From JAJDOD01 sp039024895 (GTDB taxonomy: Bacteria > Pseudomonadota > Alphaproteobacteria > Rhodobacterales > Rhodobacteraceae): a DNA stretch of 64,000 nt. This document shows positions 34,005 through 42,634 of the stretch, one piece after another. The notes below the pieces were generated by a model. That model was not told the origin of the DNA. It was given only the letters and a program-made list of their open reading frames with translations, and made no database searches. The translations under genes were made by a program, and so were the position numbers. Numbering within the stretch: the first letter of the stretch is position 1; each line of letters starts with the position of its first letter. Location of the stretch: positions 1 to 64,000 of the forward strand of contig JBCCPJ010000011.1 of NCBI GenBank assembly GCA_039024895.1. The letters are read 5' to 3'.

Positions 34005-35006
34005 ATGCCCCATAAGGCTAGTATCGCTGTTGCTGTTGCGGCAACCATCGTGGCCACAGCCGCGCAAGCGGATGGTCATCTAACAGAAGTCAAGTTCGGG
34101 ACCAATTGGGTTGCTCAAGCCGAGCACGGTGGCTTCTACCAATCTGTCGCCGACGGAACCTACGAAGAATGCGGATTGTCTGTCGAAATCCTGCCCGGCG
34201 GCCCGCAAGTAAACAACCGCGCACTGATGTTGGCGGGGCGCATTGACTTCCATATGGGCGGCGACCTTCTTCAGGCGTTCTCCGCTGTAAAAGAAGGTGT
34301 GCCGGTCGTTTCTGTCGCGGCCATCTTTCAAAAGCACCCGCAGGTCATCGTGGCGCACCCCGGTGAGGCAGAGACCTGGGAAGACCTGAAGGACTTGAAG
34401 CTACTTATCGGCGACAACGGGTTCCAAAGCTATTACCAGTGGATGATTGCGGCACATGGTTTCACAGCGGAACAGCGGGAGCCTTACACGTTCAATCCGG
34501 CGCCCTTCCTCGCTGATACACGCATGGGCATGCAGGGCTACCTGTCATCGGAGCCATTCCTTGTAGAGAAAGAGGGTGGCTTCACGCCAAATGTATTTCT
34601 GATCGCAGACGCGGGCTATTCGACCTACGCGACCACAATCGAGACCATGCAGCAAACCATCGATGAGCGCCCCGAGGTGGTAAAGTGCTTCGTCGAAGGT
34701 TCGATCAAGGGATGGTACAACTATCTCTATGGTGACAACGCAGCAGCGAATGCGCTGATCCAGGAAGCCAACCCTGAAATGTCGTCCGACAAGATCGCCT
34801 ACGCAATCGAGAAGATGCTGGAGAACGGCATCGTCGACAGTGGCGACGCCGAGACCATGGGTATCGGCGTGATCACTGACGAGAAGGTGACAGATTTCTA
34901 CGCCAAGATGGTCGATGCTGGTGTCATTGAGGATACCATTGACCCGGCGACGGCTTACGACACCACTTGGGTCGGCCAGGGACTTGGCATGGAATTGAAA
35001 AACTAA
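34005..35006 (+). CDS. ABC transporter substrate-binding protein, NMT1/THI5 type
   Basis: 333-aa periplasmic binding protein. A signal peptide (KASIAVAVAATIVATAAQA) precedes the mature TEVKFGTNWVAQAEHGGFYQ. The fold is the NMT1/THI5-SsuA type, whose ligands include thiamine pyrimidines, taurine, nitrate and aromatic or heterocyclic acids. Signature parts: GGPQVNNRALMLAGRIDFHM, FQKHPQVIVA, and NGFQSYYQWM. AAAGGAGGTGAGGGG precedes the ATG. First gene of a nine-gene operon; a stem-loop follows it, which would keep its message more abundant than the membrane genes. Confidence 0.9.
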   Translation: MPHKASIAVAVAATIVATAAQADGHLTEVKFGTNWVAQAEHGGFYQSVADGTYEECGLSVEILPGGPQVNNRALMLAGRIDFHMGGDLLQAFSAVKEGVPVVSVAAIFQKHPQVIVAHPGEAETWEDLKDLKLLIGDNGFQSYYQWMIAAHGFTAEQREPYTFNPAPFLADTRMGMQGYLSSEPFLVEKEGGFTPNVFLIADAGYSTYATTIETMQQTIDERPEVVKCFVEGSIKGWYNYLYGDNAAANALIQEANPEMSSDKIAYAIEKMLENGIVDSGDAETMGIGVITDEKVTDFYAKMVDAGVIEDTIDPATAYDTTWVGQGLGMELKN

Positions 35007-35020
35007 GGCAGCTTGCCTTC

Positions 35021-35050
35021 GGCTCGGCGGAGCAGTCGTTTCGCCGAGCC
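35021..35050 (+). promoter_or_regulatory. Intercistronic stem-loop between binding protein and ATPase genes
   Basis: GGCTCGGCG (35021-35029) pairs perfectly with CGCCGAGCC (35042-35050) around a 12-nt loop. No T-run. Hairpins placed here in ABC operons typically protect the upstream binding-protein mRNA from 3' decay and lower expression of downstream genes. Confidence 0.7.
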
Positions 35051-35068
35051 TATCGCCCGGAGACCAGC

Positions 35069-35842
35069 ATGACGCCCATCCGCGAGCGGACCCCGCTCCT
35101 CACGATGAGCCATATCGAGAAAACATTCTCGGGCGACGTGGTTGCGTTGCGCGATATGAACCTGTCCGTAAACAACGGCGACTTTATGTCTCTGCTCGGA
35201 CCCTCGGGCTGCGGCAAGTCTACCGCGCTTCGTTTGATTTCTGGCCTGATGCACCCGACACGCGGAAAGATCGAATGGATCGGCGGGCAAGGCGCTGACG
35301 ACCTTGGTGTAGTTTTCCAAGAACCGACGCTGATGCCTTGGGCTACTGTCGCACAGAATGTTTGGCTGCCATTTCGCCTGAAAGGTGTGGCTTACCGCGA
35401 TGTCAAAGATGATATCCTGGAAGCCTTGAAGCTGGTCGGTTTGGAGAATTTCCAAACGGCCTATCCACGCGAGCTTTCGGGCGGCATGAAAATGCGCGTG
35501 TCCATCGCCCGAGCCATGGTAACCAAGCCGCGTCTCATTTTGATGGACGAGCCCTTCGCAGCACTGGACGAAATAACGCGTTTCAAACTCAACAATGACC
35601 TTTTGGACCTTAAGGCAACAATAGGCTGCACCGTGATCTTCGTCACCCACTCGGTTTTCGAAAGCGTTTTCTTGTCAGACCGGATCATTGTTATGGCCGC
35701 GAGGCCTGGTCGCGTGATCCACGAGTTGGAGGTCGACACGCCCTATCCACGACGCGAGGAATTCCGCACATCCGCAGAATACGCCGCCCATACACGGGCC
35801 GCCTCCGAAGCCCTTGGCGAAGCGATAGGTGAAGCGGCATGA
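35069..35842 (+). CDS. ABC transporter ATP-binding protein (NitT/TauT type)
   Basis: 257-aa nucleotide-binding subunit. Walker A is LLGPSGCGKSTALRLISGLM; Q-loop VVFQEPTLMPWATVAQNVWL; signature LSGGMKMRVSIARAM; Walker B LILMDEPFAALDE; H-loop FVTHSVFESVFLSD. The wording of the Q-loop and the H-loop is that of the nitrate/sulfonate/taurine (TauB/SsuB) family. ATG at 35069. It overlaps the permease gene by ATGA. Confidence 0.93.
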   Translation: MTPIRERTPLLTMSHIEKTFSGDVVALRDMNLSVNNGDFMSLLGPSGCGKSTALRLISGLMHPTRGKIEWIGGQGADDLGVVFQEPTLMPWATVAQNVWLPFRLKGVAYRDVKDDILEALKLVGLENFQTAYPRELSGGMKMRVSIARAMVTKPRLILMDEPFAALDEITRFKLNNDLLDLKATIGCTVIFVTHSVFESVFLSDRIIVMAARPGRVIHELEVDTPYPRREEFRTSAEYAAHTRAASEALGEAIGEAA

Positions 35843-36693
35843 CCATTGCGGAGAATGCGCCACCCCCGGCAATCATAGATGAAGAGGAAGCGGTTCGCGC
35901 GCGAAGCGCCCGGATCAACCGGATTGCCAAATGGACCCTACCGAGCCTTGTCATGGTGCTCTCCATCGTGGCTTGGCACCTCTACGTAACGCTCAACGAA
36001 ATCCCACATTACATCCTGCCCGGACCGCTCTTGGTGGCACAGTCTATTTTCAACGACTGGGAACTACTCTGGCCTGCGATGCTGACTACCACGCGGCTCA
36101 CGGTATTGGCGTTGATCTTCGCCATCATTGGCGGCGTGGCCTTGGCTGTAGCGTTTACCCAGTCAAAATGGGCGGAGATGAGCTTTTTCCCCTACGCCGT
36201 TATTCTGCAGGTGACCCCTGTGGTTGCCATTGCGCCGCTTCTTCAAATCTATGTGGAGAGCGCGTTTGTTGCGGCACTCCTGTGTGCCTGGATCGTGGCT
36301 TTCTTCCCGATCCTGTCGAATACGACAATCGGATTGAAAAGCGCCGACCACAATCTCGAAGACCTTTTCACGATTTACGGGGCCACGCGGTGGCAACGTC
36401 TTCGCCTGCTGGCCGCCCCCTCCGCGCTTCCGTTTTTCCTCGGGGGTTTGAAGATTGCCGGTGGCTTGGCTCTCATTGGCGCCGTGGTTGCAGAGTTTGT
36501 TATTGGACGGGCCGGCACCGGTCTTGGCCTTGCCTCAACCCTGCTGGAAGCGTCCTACCGTTTCAATTTCGGGCGCCTCTACGCCGCACTCATTCTGATC
36601 TCAACGATGGGGATCGTGATCTTTGCAATCACCTCGCTGATAAGCCACTTGCTGCTGCGAAAGTGGCATGAAAGCGCATTGAAACGCGACTGA
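35839..36693 (+). CDS. ABC transporter permease (NitT/TauT type)
   Basis: 284-aa inner-membrane subunit with about six helices. It begins with a soluble N-terminus (~1-30), then LPSLVMVLSIVAWHLYVTL and LLVAQSIFNDWELLWPAML. The family coupling loop is DHNLEDLFTIYGATRWQRLR (~174-193; EAA-like), followed by LPFFLGGLKIAGGLALIGAV and FVIGRAGTGLG. Starts and ends are coupled to neighbours (ATGA upstream, TGATG downstream), so import and catabolism are synthesised together. Confidence 0.92.
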   Translation: MTIAENAPPPAIIDEEEAVRARSARINRIAKWTLPSLVMVLSIVAWHLYVTLNEIPHYILPGPLLVAQSIFNDWELLWPAMLTTTRLTVLALIFAIIGGVALAVAFTQSKWAEMSFFPYAVILQVTPVVAIAPLLQIYVESAFVAALLCAWIVAFFPILSNTTIGLKSADHNLEDLFTIYGATRWQRLRLLAAPSALPFFLGGLKIAGGLALIGAVVAEFVIGRAGTGLGLASTLLEASYRFNFGRLYAALILISTMGIVIFAITSLISHLLLRKWHESALKRD

Positions 36694-37964
36694 TGAAAGG
36701 CTTCAAGGACATCCCCAAGGGGCACATAACACTCAAGAACGTCACCGTGCCCGGCTGTGTGATCGGCGCGGGCGACGATCTGGTTACAACAGATATTTCG
36801 ATCGTGGACGGCACGATTACAGACGCGCCCGGCACACCGGTTGAGATGGCGCGGGCGATTGCGCTCCCCTGTTTGACGGACATGCATACGCATCTGGACA
36901 AGGGGCATATTTGGCCACGTGCCGCGAATCCGGACGGCACATTCATGGGCGCGCTGACAACGGTTGGGGCGGACCGGGGCGCGAACTGGAGCGCTGCTGA
37001 CGTTGCAACGCGCATGGAATTTTCCCTGCAATGTGCCTTCGCCCATGGCACGAAAGCCATACGCACCCATATCGACTCGCTCGTGCCGCAGGATGCGATC
37101 TCGTGGCCCGTTCTGAGGGAGAAACGCGCAGCATGGGCGGGGCGCATTGAGCTACAGGCAGCGAGCCTGATTGGCTGCGACAGCCATGAGAGTATCAAAA
37201 CGGGATATGCATCAACCGCTGATATTGTCGCCGAATATGGCGGATGCCTTGGCATGGTCACCTATCCGGTGCCGGACGTGAAACAACGGGTGACTGAGTT
37301 CTTTGAACTTGCAGGCAATCGCGATCTGGAAGTTGATTTTCACGCGGACGAAACGATGGACCCGACCAGCGAAACACTCCGTTGCATTGCGGAAACGGTT
37401 TTGGAACTCGGCTGGTCGCGCCCCGTTACAGTGGGGCATTGTTGTTCTTTGTCGATGCAAAAAGAAACGCGCGCCTTAGACACGCTTGATCTGGTGGCCA
37501 AGGCCGGTCTGAACATTGTGAGCTTGCCCATGTGCAACCTCTACCTTCAGGACCGGCACGCTGGGCGTACGCCGCGGGGGCGCGGCATTACGATTGTTCA
37601 CGAAATGAAGTCGCGCGGCATCAATGTGAGCTTCGCGTCAGATAACACACGCGACCCGTTCTATGCCTATGGCGATATGGACATGATCGAAGTTCTGCGC
37701 GAGGCCACCCGGATCGGGCATATCGATCACGCTGACGGCGATTGGTTCAATGCCGTTTCTCTGAACCCAAGCCGAGCCATGGGTTTGCCACCGGCGACAT
37801 TTGCCCCAGGCGAACCCGCCGACCTGATGCTTTGTAATGCGCGGTCCTGGACTGAACTCTTTTCGCGCCCGCAATCTGATCGCATTGTCTTACGGAACGG
37901 TCGGCCAATCGTCACGACCCTTCCGAGCTATGCCGACCTCGACCATCTGATGGAGCCCGCCTGA
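36693..37964 (+). CDS. CodA-like amidohydrolase (cytosine deaminase family)
   Basis: 423-aa metal-dependent deaminase/hydrolase. Catalytic residues align with E. coli CodA: His65 and His67 in MHTHLDKGH, His217 and Glu220 in DFHADE, His249 in VTVGHCC, Asp317 in SFASDN. The CodA-type tails NLYLQDRHAGRTPRGRGIT and DPFYAYGDMDMIEVL are also clear. Family members remove an amino group from cytosine, creatinine, isocytosine and related rings. Being in an operon with an importer, oxidase and oxygenase suggests it opens or deaminates a heterocyclic intermediate. The exact substrate is unknown. Confidence 0.85.
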   Translation: MKGFKDIPKGHITLKNVTVPGCVIGAGDDLVTTDISIVDGTITDAPGTPVEMARAIALPCLTDMHTHLDKGHIWPRAANPDGTFMGALTTVGADRGANWSAADVATRMEFSLQCAFAHGTKAIRTHIDSLVPQDAISWPVLREKRAAWAGRIELQAASLIGCDSHESIKTGYASTADIVAEYGGCLGMVTYPVPDVKQRVTEFFELAGNRDLEVDFHADETMDPTSETLRCIAETVLELGWSRPVTVGHCCSLSMQKETRALDTLDLVAKAGLNIVSLPMCNLYLQDRHAGRTPRGRGITIVHEMKSRGINVSFASDNTRDPFYAYGDMDMIEVLREATRIGHIDHADGDWFNAVSLNPSRAMGLPPATFAPGEPADLMLCNARSWTELFSRPQSDRIVLRNGRPIVTTLPSYADLDHLMEPA

Positions 37965-39364
37965 TGCACCCAAATGTTGCCGCGGCAAAAGCCGCTTTGA
38001 GCCATCTCGACATCGAAGAGAGTGATGCCGCGATCAAGGCGAAAAGCCGTGATTTCTTTTGGTATTCTCCTGTCTTGAAGGATCGGCTGGATCACGTTGT
38101 CGCCGACTTTGTGGTCTCGCCACGAAACGAAGCGGAAGTGATCGAGGTTTTGAAAACCTGTTACGCCCACGACTGTCCCGTCACAACACGCGGCTCTGGC
38201 ACCGGGAACTACGGGCAAGCCATGCCTTTGGCTGGCGGTTGCGTCATGCACCTGAGGCATATGAATACGGTCAAGGAAATCCATCCAGGTTGCGTCATCA
38301 CCGAACCCGGTGTCCTTCTGAAAGACCTGGACGCTGCGACCAAGGAACACTCGGGACAAGAAATCCGCATGTTCAGCAGCACGTGGGCAACGGCAACCAT
38401 CGGTGGGTTTATTGCCGGTGGGTCCGGTGGCGTAGGTTCTTGCACATGGGGCAGCCTCCGCGATCTTGGGAACATCATTCGTCTGCGCGTCGTCACCATG
38501 GAAAAAGAGCCGCGCGTTCTGGAATTCCGTGGCGAAGAGTTGGCCCGCGTCAGCCATGCCTACGGCACCAATGGCATTATAACTGAAATCGAGATGCCGC
38601 TCGCACCTGCCTACGACTGGGTAGAGATGTTCGTGACGACGGATGATTTCATGGAGGCCGTCGCCTTTGCCGAAGACCTCGCAAATCTCGATGGCGTCCT
38701 GATCAAACTCGCGACGGTCTTCGAAGCTCCCATCGCAAAGGACTACTTCCAACGGGTGGCGCCCCATGTCGCGCCGGAGAGCAATGTGATCGCGCTAATG
38801 GTCGCGCCGCATTCAATGGATGGCTTTCTGACCTTCCTAGAGCGTCGACCGGAAGCCCAACTGATCTATCGGAACGATGACCACACGTGGGACCGGGACC
38901 CGGGTGCAGTTTTTGAATATGGCTGGAACCACACAACTCTGCGTGCGCTTAAGGTGGACCCGTCAATCACGTACCTGCAAGTGCGCTATGGCTATCCACA
39001 ACACAAAGATCTTATCCAGCAAATGCGTGATGCCTTGTCACCTGAAGTACTGCAGCACCTGGAGGTGCTGCGCGAGGGCGGAAAGGTGATGTTTGCTGGC
39101 CTTAGCCTTGTTAAGTTCACTAGCGAAGAACGGTTGGATGAGATTGTGCGGATGCACGAAGACGCCGGCGCGATGATCTTCAATCCCCATCGCTACACGC
39201 TCGAAGAAGGCGGGCGCCAAACGGTGGATGACCGTCAGCTTCGATTTAAGCAGGAGGCCGATCCGAAGGGCTTGCTGAACCCTGGCAAAATGATTGCCTG
39301 GGATGATCCCGATTGGACCTACGACCAGATGTACGTCTATCCAAAACTACAGGCAGCCGAATGA
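37964..39364 (+). CDS. FAD-linked oxidase (GlcD/VAO-type)
   Basis: 466-aa flavoprotein of the FAD_binding_4 (PCMH) type, as in D-lactate and glycolate oxidases. The FAD part is ~45-225: VVADFVVSPRNEAEVIEVLK, TTRGSGTGNYGQAMPLAGG, PGVLLKDLDAATKEHSGQEI, and TIGGFIAGGSGGVGS. The C-terminus ends LLNPGKMIAWDDPDW, the canonical cap/terminus. It probably oxidises a hydroxy-acid or amine intermediate of the pathway. Overlaps both neighbours (TGATG before; ATGA after). Confidence 0.88.
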   Translation: MHPNVAAAKAALSHLDIEESDAAIKAKSRDFFWYSPVLKDRLDHVVADFVVSPRNEAEVIEVLKTCYAHDCPVTTRGSGTGNYGQAMPLAGGCVMHLRHMNTVKEIHPGCVITEPGVLLKDLDAATKEHSGQEIRMFSSTWATATIGGFIAGGSGGVGSCTWGSLRDLGNIIRLRVVTMEKEPRVLEFRGEELARVSHAYGTNGIITEIEMPLAPAYDWVEMFVTTDDFMEAVAFAEDLANLDGVLIKLATVFEAPIAKDYFQRVAPHVAPESNVIALMVAPHSMDGFLTFLERRPEAQLIYRNDDHTWDRDPGAVFEYGWNHTTLRALKVDPSITYLQVRYGYPQHKDLIQQMRDALSPEVLQHLEVLREGGKVMFAGLSLVKFTSEERLDEIVRMHEDAGAMIFNPHRYTLEEGGRQTVDDRQLRFKQEADPKGLLNPGKMIAWDDPDWTYDQMYVYPKLQAAE

Positions 39365-39939
39365 AGGCGCTGGTCCTTTTTGCGCACCCTTGCGAAGAGA
39401 GCTTCGGCGCGGCCCTTCACAGAAAGATCGTTGAGACGCTGACCGAACGCGGGTGGGACGTGGATGATTGCGATCTCTACGCGGAGAAATTTCAACCTGT
39501 CTTAACAACTGAAGAGAGACGCGGTTACCACGACGAGCCCGAAAATTGTGGACCTGTTCAGCCCTATGTCGACCGTCTGAGATCAGCTGAAGCGCTGATC
39601 TTTTCCTTCCCCGTTTGGAATTTCGGCTACCCGGCGATACTGAAGGGTTTTCTTGATCGGGTTTTTTTGCCGGGCGTCTCGTTCAAGATCGTTGACGGCA
39701 AAGTCGCGCCGAATATGACGCATATTCAGAAGCTTGCTGCTGTCACGACCTATGGCGGCACGCGCATGCGGGCGTTTGGCGCAGGCGACCCGCCGCGCAA
39801 GCACTTCACACGCGCCGTTTGGCACGTGACCCGCCCAGAGAAAATGAAATATCTTTCGCTCTACGACATGAACCGCGCCACGGATGCCAAGCGCGGTGCG
39901 TTTCTCGAAAAGATCGGGCAGGAGATGCGGGCGTTATAA
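39361..39939 (+). CDS. Flavodoxin-fold NAD(P)H oxidoreductase (first of two)
   Basis: 192-aa protein of the NAD(P)H dehydrogenase (quinone)/KefF-MdaB family, which binds FMN or FAD. MKALVLFAHPCEESFGAALH starts the Rossmann-like flavodoxin fold; IFSFPVWNFGYPAILKGFLD (~80-99) is the flavin/nicotinamide loop. It is paralogous to the next gene. The pair could supply reduced flavin or reduce a quinoid intermediate for the oxygenase steps. ATG at 39361 overlaps the upstream stop. Confidence 0.88.
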   Translation: MKALVLFAHPCEESFGAALHRKIVETLTERGWDVDDCDLYAEKFQPVLTTEERRGYHDEPENCGPVQPYVDRLRSAEALIFSFPVWNFGYPAILKGFLDRVFLPGVSFKIVDGKVAPNMTHIQKLAAVTTYGGTRMRAFGAGDPPRKHFTRAVWHVTRPEKMKYLSLYDMNRATDAKRGAFLEKIGQEMRAL

Positions 39940-40535
39940 TGCGGGCATTGGTTGTTTACTGTCACCCGAAGGAAGGCAGCTTTACCTCCGCCATTCGTGA
40001 TCGCGTCGTCTTTAAACTCGAAAACGCTGGCGCCGAGGTCCGGATAAATGACCTTTATCAACAGGAGTTTTCGCCCGCCCTCACGCCTCACGAGTTAGAG
40101 TGTTACGAAGACCCGACCCGCAACACGCAGCACGTTGAACAAGACGTCGAAAACCTGAAATGGTGCGACACGCTGATTTTTGTCTACCCAACATGGTGGT
40201 ACGGTCTACCGGCCATGCTGAAGGGTTGGCTCGATCGGGTGATGCTGCCGGAGATTGCCTTTTTGATGCCGACGGATGACCGGAAGAATATTGCGCGCGG
40301 TTTGTCGCATATCACCCGGCTCGGTGTGTTTACCACCTGCGGCGCGTCTAGATGGCTGACCTTTGTTGTAGGCGCTCCCGGAAAGCGCACCTTGTTCCGC
40401 GGTGTAGGTTTTCTTTGTGCCAGGCCTTTAAAAAAGGCGTTTGCCGCACATTATCTAATGGACAGTTCGACCGTACAAAGTCGGACAGCGCACCTTGACC
40501 GGGTGGAGAAGACGATGGATCGTTTCATGTCATGA
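39939..40535 (+). CDS. Flavodoxin-fold NAD(P)H oxidoreductase (second of two)
   Basis: 198-aa paralogue of the preceding gene: MRALVVYCHPKEGSFTSAIR at the start and FVYPTWWYGLPAMLKGWLDR (~79-98) at the flavin loop, with a C-terminal ~60 residues that differ from the first copy. Starting TAATG, it shares a base with the upstream stop, and its own stop overlaps the oxygenase start by ATGA. The two copies may form a heterodimer or act on successive intermediates. Confidence 0.88.
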   Translation: MRALVVYCHPKEGSFTSAIRDRVVFKLENAGAEVRINDLYQQEFSPALTPHELECYEDPTRNTQHVEQDVENLKWCDTLIFVYPTWWYGLPAMLKGWLDRVMLPEIAFLMPTDDRKNIARGLSHITRLGVFTTCGASRWLTFVVGAPGKRTLFRGVGFLCARPLKKAFAAHYLMDSSTVQSRTAHLDRVEKTMDRFMS

Positions 40536-41467
40536 CGTCTAATGATATCCCCATTCTGGACTGGTCCCGCTTTACTTCAGGAAAAGAGAAAGAAGGATTT
40601 GTTGCCGATCTAAGCCGTGCCTGTCGAGACACCGGTTTTTTCCTTGTGACCGGCCACGGCGTCCCACAGCATTTGATTGACGAGACACTCGATGCCGCTG
40701 ACCAGTTTTTCGCCCTGCCCACTGAGGTGAAGGCAAAACTCGACATTCGGGACATCGGGAACAATCGCGGATGGGGCGGGCTTGGGACAGAGAACCTTGA
40801 CGACACGCAACCGGATCAAGTCGACCGAAAGGAGGCTTTCAATACAGGATTAGACTTTGCTGCGGACGATCCGCGCCTGACTTCGCAGCCTTTTCGAGGC
40901 ATGAATGCATGGCCGGACCTACCCGGGTTCCGGACAACCGTGATGTCCTATTTCGATGCGGTTCACCGCCTTGGCGTCGATCTTCACCGTGCAATTGCCC
41001 TCGATCTTGATTTGCCCGAACACTACTTCGCGCCGTTTTTGGATGAGCCACTCGCTACGTTGCGGATGCTCAGATACCCTTGCGGCGAGATCACTGAAGG
41101 GGTCGGAGCCGGTGCACATACCGACTATGGCTCCATCACGCTTCTCTATTCGGACGGGGAGCCGGGACTTCAGGTTCAACCGCGCGGCAAGGATTGGATT
41201 GATGTGCCCAGCGTGCCCGGCGCGTTTATCATCAATATCGCCGACTGCTTGATGCGTTGGACGAACGATATTTACGTTTCCACCCCCCACCGTGTGAAGG
41301 TGCCAAAGAAGACGCGTCGGTCGCTTGCATTCTTTCTCGATCCAAATCCGGACGCCATCATCGAAGCTCTGCCAGGCACGGGAGAGGCGAAGTACCCGCC
41401 TGTCAGCGGCGCCGAATATCTTAAAATGCGCCTTAGCGCGACCTATACAGAGAAGACTACGGCATGA
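40532..41467 (+). CDS. 2-Oxoglutarate/Fe(II)-dependent oxygenase (isopenicillin N synthase family)
   Basis: 311-aa dioxygenase. The N-terminal DIOX_N part (IPILDWSRFTSGKEKEGFVA, then DTGFFLVTGHGVPQHLI) is followed by the jelly-roll core. Iron ligands are His-x-Asp in GAHTDYGSITLL and His in STPHRV; the 2-oxoglutarate Arg-x-Ser is RRSLAFFL. The GHGVP and DYG motifs match plant-type 2OG oxygenases. It hydroxylates, demethylates or ring-opens an unknown substrate; with the deaminase and FAD oxidase it suggests oxidative attack on a ring or side chain. Confidence 0.9.
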   Translation: MTSNDIPILDWSRFTSGKEKEGFVADLSRACRDTGFFLVTGHGVPQHLIDETLDAADQFFALPTEVKAKLDIRDIGNNRGWGGLGTENLDDTQPDQVDRKEAFNTGLDFAADDPRLTSQPFRGMNAWPDLPGFRTTVMSYFDAVHRLGVDLHRAIALDLDLPEHYFAPFLDEPLATLRMLRYPCGEITEGVGAGAHTDYGSITLLYSDGEPGLQVQPRGKDWIDVPSVPGAFIINIADCLMRWTNDIYVSTPHRVKVPKKTRRSLAFFLDPNPDAIIEALPGTGEAKYPPVSGAEYLKMRLSATYTEKTTA

Positions 41468-42249
41468 CACGGCGTTTGGATTGGGCTGCCTATCGGACGT
41501 CAGAATTTGAAGACATTGACCCCGAAAGCGTCATCGCTGTTCTGCCGACGGCCGCAATCGAACAGCATGGTCCCCATCTGCCTGTCGGTGTCGATACTAT
41601 GATCGCAAATGGTATGCTGAATGAACTGCGAGGCGCGTGTCCCGATGACCTTGATCTTCGTATTTTGCCCGTGCAGACGATTGGGAAGTCCAACGAGCAC
41701 ATCCACGCCCCGGGCACGGTGACGCTCTCTGCCGAAAATGCCCTGCGCGTATGGACGGATATTGGCCTGTCTGTTGCGCGCGCAGGCATCCGCAAAATTG
41801 TCATCGTGAATAGCCACGGCGGCAATCTTGATTTGATTTCGATCCTCTCGCGCGAACTGCGTGTTCAGGCCGGGATGCTTGCGGTCAAATGCCAATGGGG
41901 CGGTTTTGGTGCGCCTGACGGGCTTTTTTCGGACCGTGAGAACCAATTCGGCATTCACGGCGGAGATCGCGAAACGTCCTTGATGCTTCATTTCGAACCC
42001 GAGCTTGTCGACATGTCCAAGGCAGAAAACTTCGTCTCAAGCGCCGAATCAGCAACAATCCAACCCATCGGCGCCGTGTCCTACGGGTGGGTATCATCTG
42101 ACTTAAACCCGTCAGGGACCGTCGGCGAAGCACATTTAGCAAAGGCAGAGAAGGGTAAAAAAGCTGCAAAGCACCAAATTTTAGGCTTTGTTGAGCTTCT
42201 CCGGCAGGTGCGGGACAGACCAATCGGCGAGTTGGTGCCTCTCGATTAG
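41464..42249 (+). CDS. Creatininase family amidohydrolase
   Basis: 261-aa metal hydrolase of the creatininase/MftE family. LPTAAIEQHGPHLPVGVDTM (~27-46) carries the Glu, His and Asp ligands, IVNSHGGNLDLIS the next His, and GIHGGDRETSLMLHFEPELV the final Glu. Members open cyclic amides such as creatinine or hydrolyse formamide-type intermediates in riboflavin-like synthesis. It is the last gene of the coupled operon and could perform the final hydrolysis of a ring-derived amide. Confidence 0.9.
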   Translation: MTRRLDWAAYRTSEFEDIDPESVIAVLPTAAIEQHGPHLPVGVDTMIANGMLNELRGACPDDLDLRILPVQTIGKSNEHIHAPGTVTLSAENALRVWTDIGLSVARAGIRKIVIVNSHGGNLDLISILSRELRVQAGMLAVKCQWGGFGAPDGLFSDRENQFGIHGGDRETSLMLHFEPELVDMSKAENFVSSAESATIQPIGAVSYGWVSSDLNPSGTVGEAHLAKAEKGKKAAKHQILGFVELLRQVRDRPIGELVPLD

Positions 42250-42328
42250 GCCCAGTGACTGCCATTGCAACACTTTATTGACAAACCCCGGTCGGATAGG
42301 TCCTAACTGCTTCACACACACTATGAGG

Positions 42329-42346
42329 CACGGGAAAAATCCCGTG
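42329..42346 (+). promoter_or_regulatory. Hairpin in front of the small membrane ORF
   Basis: CACGGGA-AAAA-TCCCGTG is a perfect 7-bp stem with an AAAA loop, nine bases before the ATG at 42355; the last bases of its 3' arm overlap a GTGGGGA that could serve as the ribosome site. It could hold the start region closed or be the 3' end of the catabolic operon mRNA. Confidence 0.5.
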
Positions 42347-42354
42347 GGGATGAG

Positions 42355-42531
42355 ATGGCAATCGGGGCAGTTTTCTTCAGCCTTCCAATCGCATTGGTTT
42401 TTGCGATGTACGGGTATGCGGGTCAGAGTATTTCTGCATCAGATGGCTTTTTGCTTTACGCTTCCATTGGCGCTGCGATCTTGCTGACATTTACCTTTGT
42501 TCACGGTATGAGAGTTTCTGACCTAAGGTAA
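42355..42531 (+). CDS. Small two-helix membrane protein (58 aa)
   Basis: A frame shorter than usual annotation limits: MAIGAVFFSLPIALVFAMYG, a polar loop, then GFLLYASIGAAILLTFTFVH and a short charged end (MRVSDLR). Two hydrophobic segments separated by ~12 residues suggest a hairpin-like membrane protein. It lies between the creatininase and the aldolase genes on the same strand, with GGGGA upstream of the ATG and a hairpin just ahead. No homologue recognised. Confidence 0.55.
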   Translation: MAIGAVFFSLPIALVFAMYGYAGQSISASDGFLLYASIGAAILLTFTFVHGMRVSDLR

Positions 42532-42588
42532 GTCCGGTTCGGACCGGCCAACCGCAGTACTTGACATTCGAGGTATCCTCCAAGACTG

Positions 42589-42603
42589 CACGTCGGTGAC
42601 GTG
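42589..42603. promoter_or_regulatory. Inverted repeat CACGTC-GGT-GACGTG upstream of the aldolase gene
   Basis: Perfect 6-bp arms with a 3-base spacer, 32 bases before the aldolase ATG. A TTGACA element lies just upstream at 42561-42566, and the palindrome would overlap or follow the -10 position. A repressor operator is the simplest reading. Confidence 0.5.
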
Positions 42604-42634
42604 CCGTGCTTTGGCAACTATGGAGGGATGGCTC

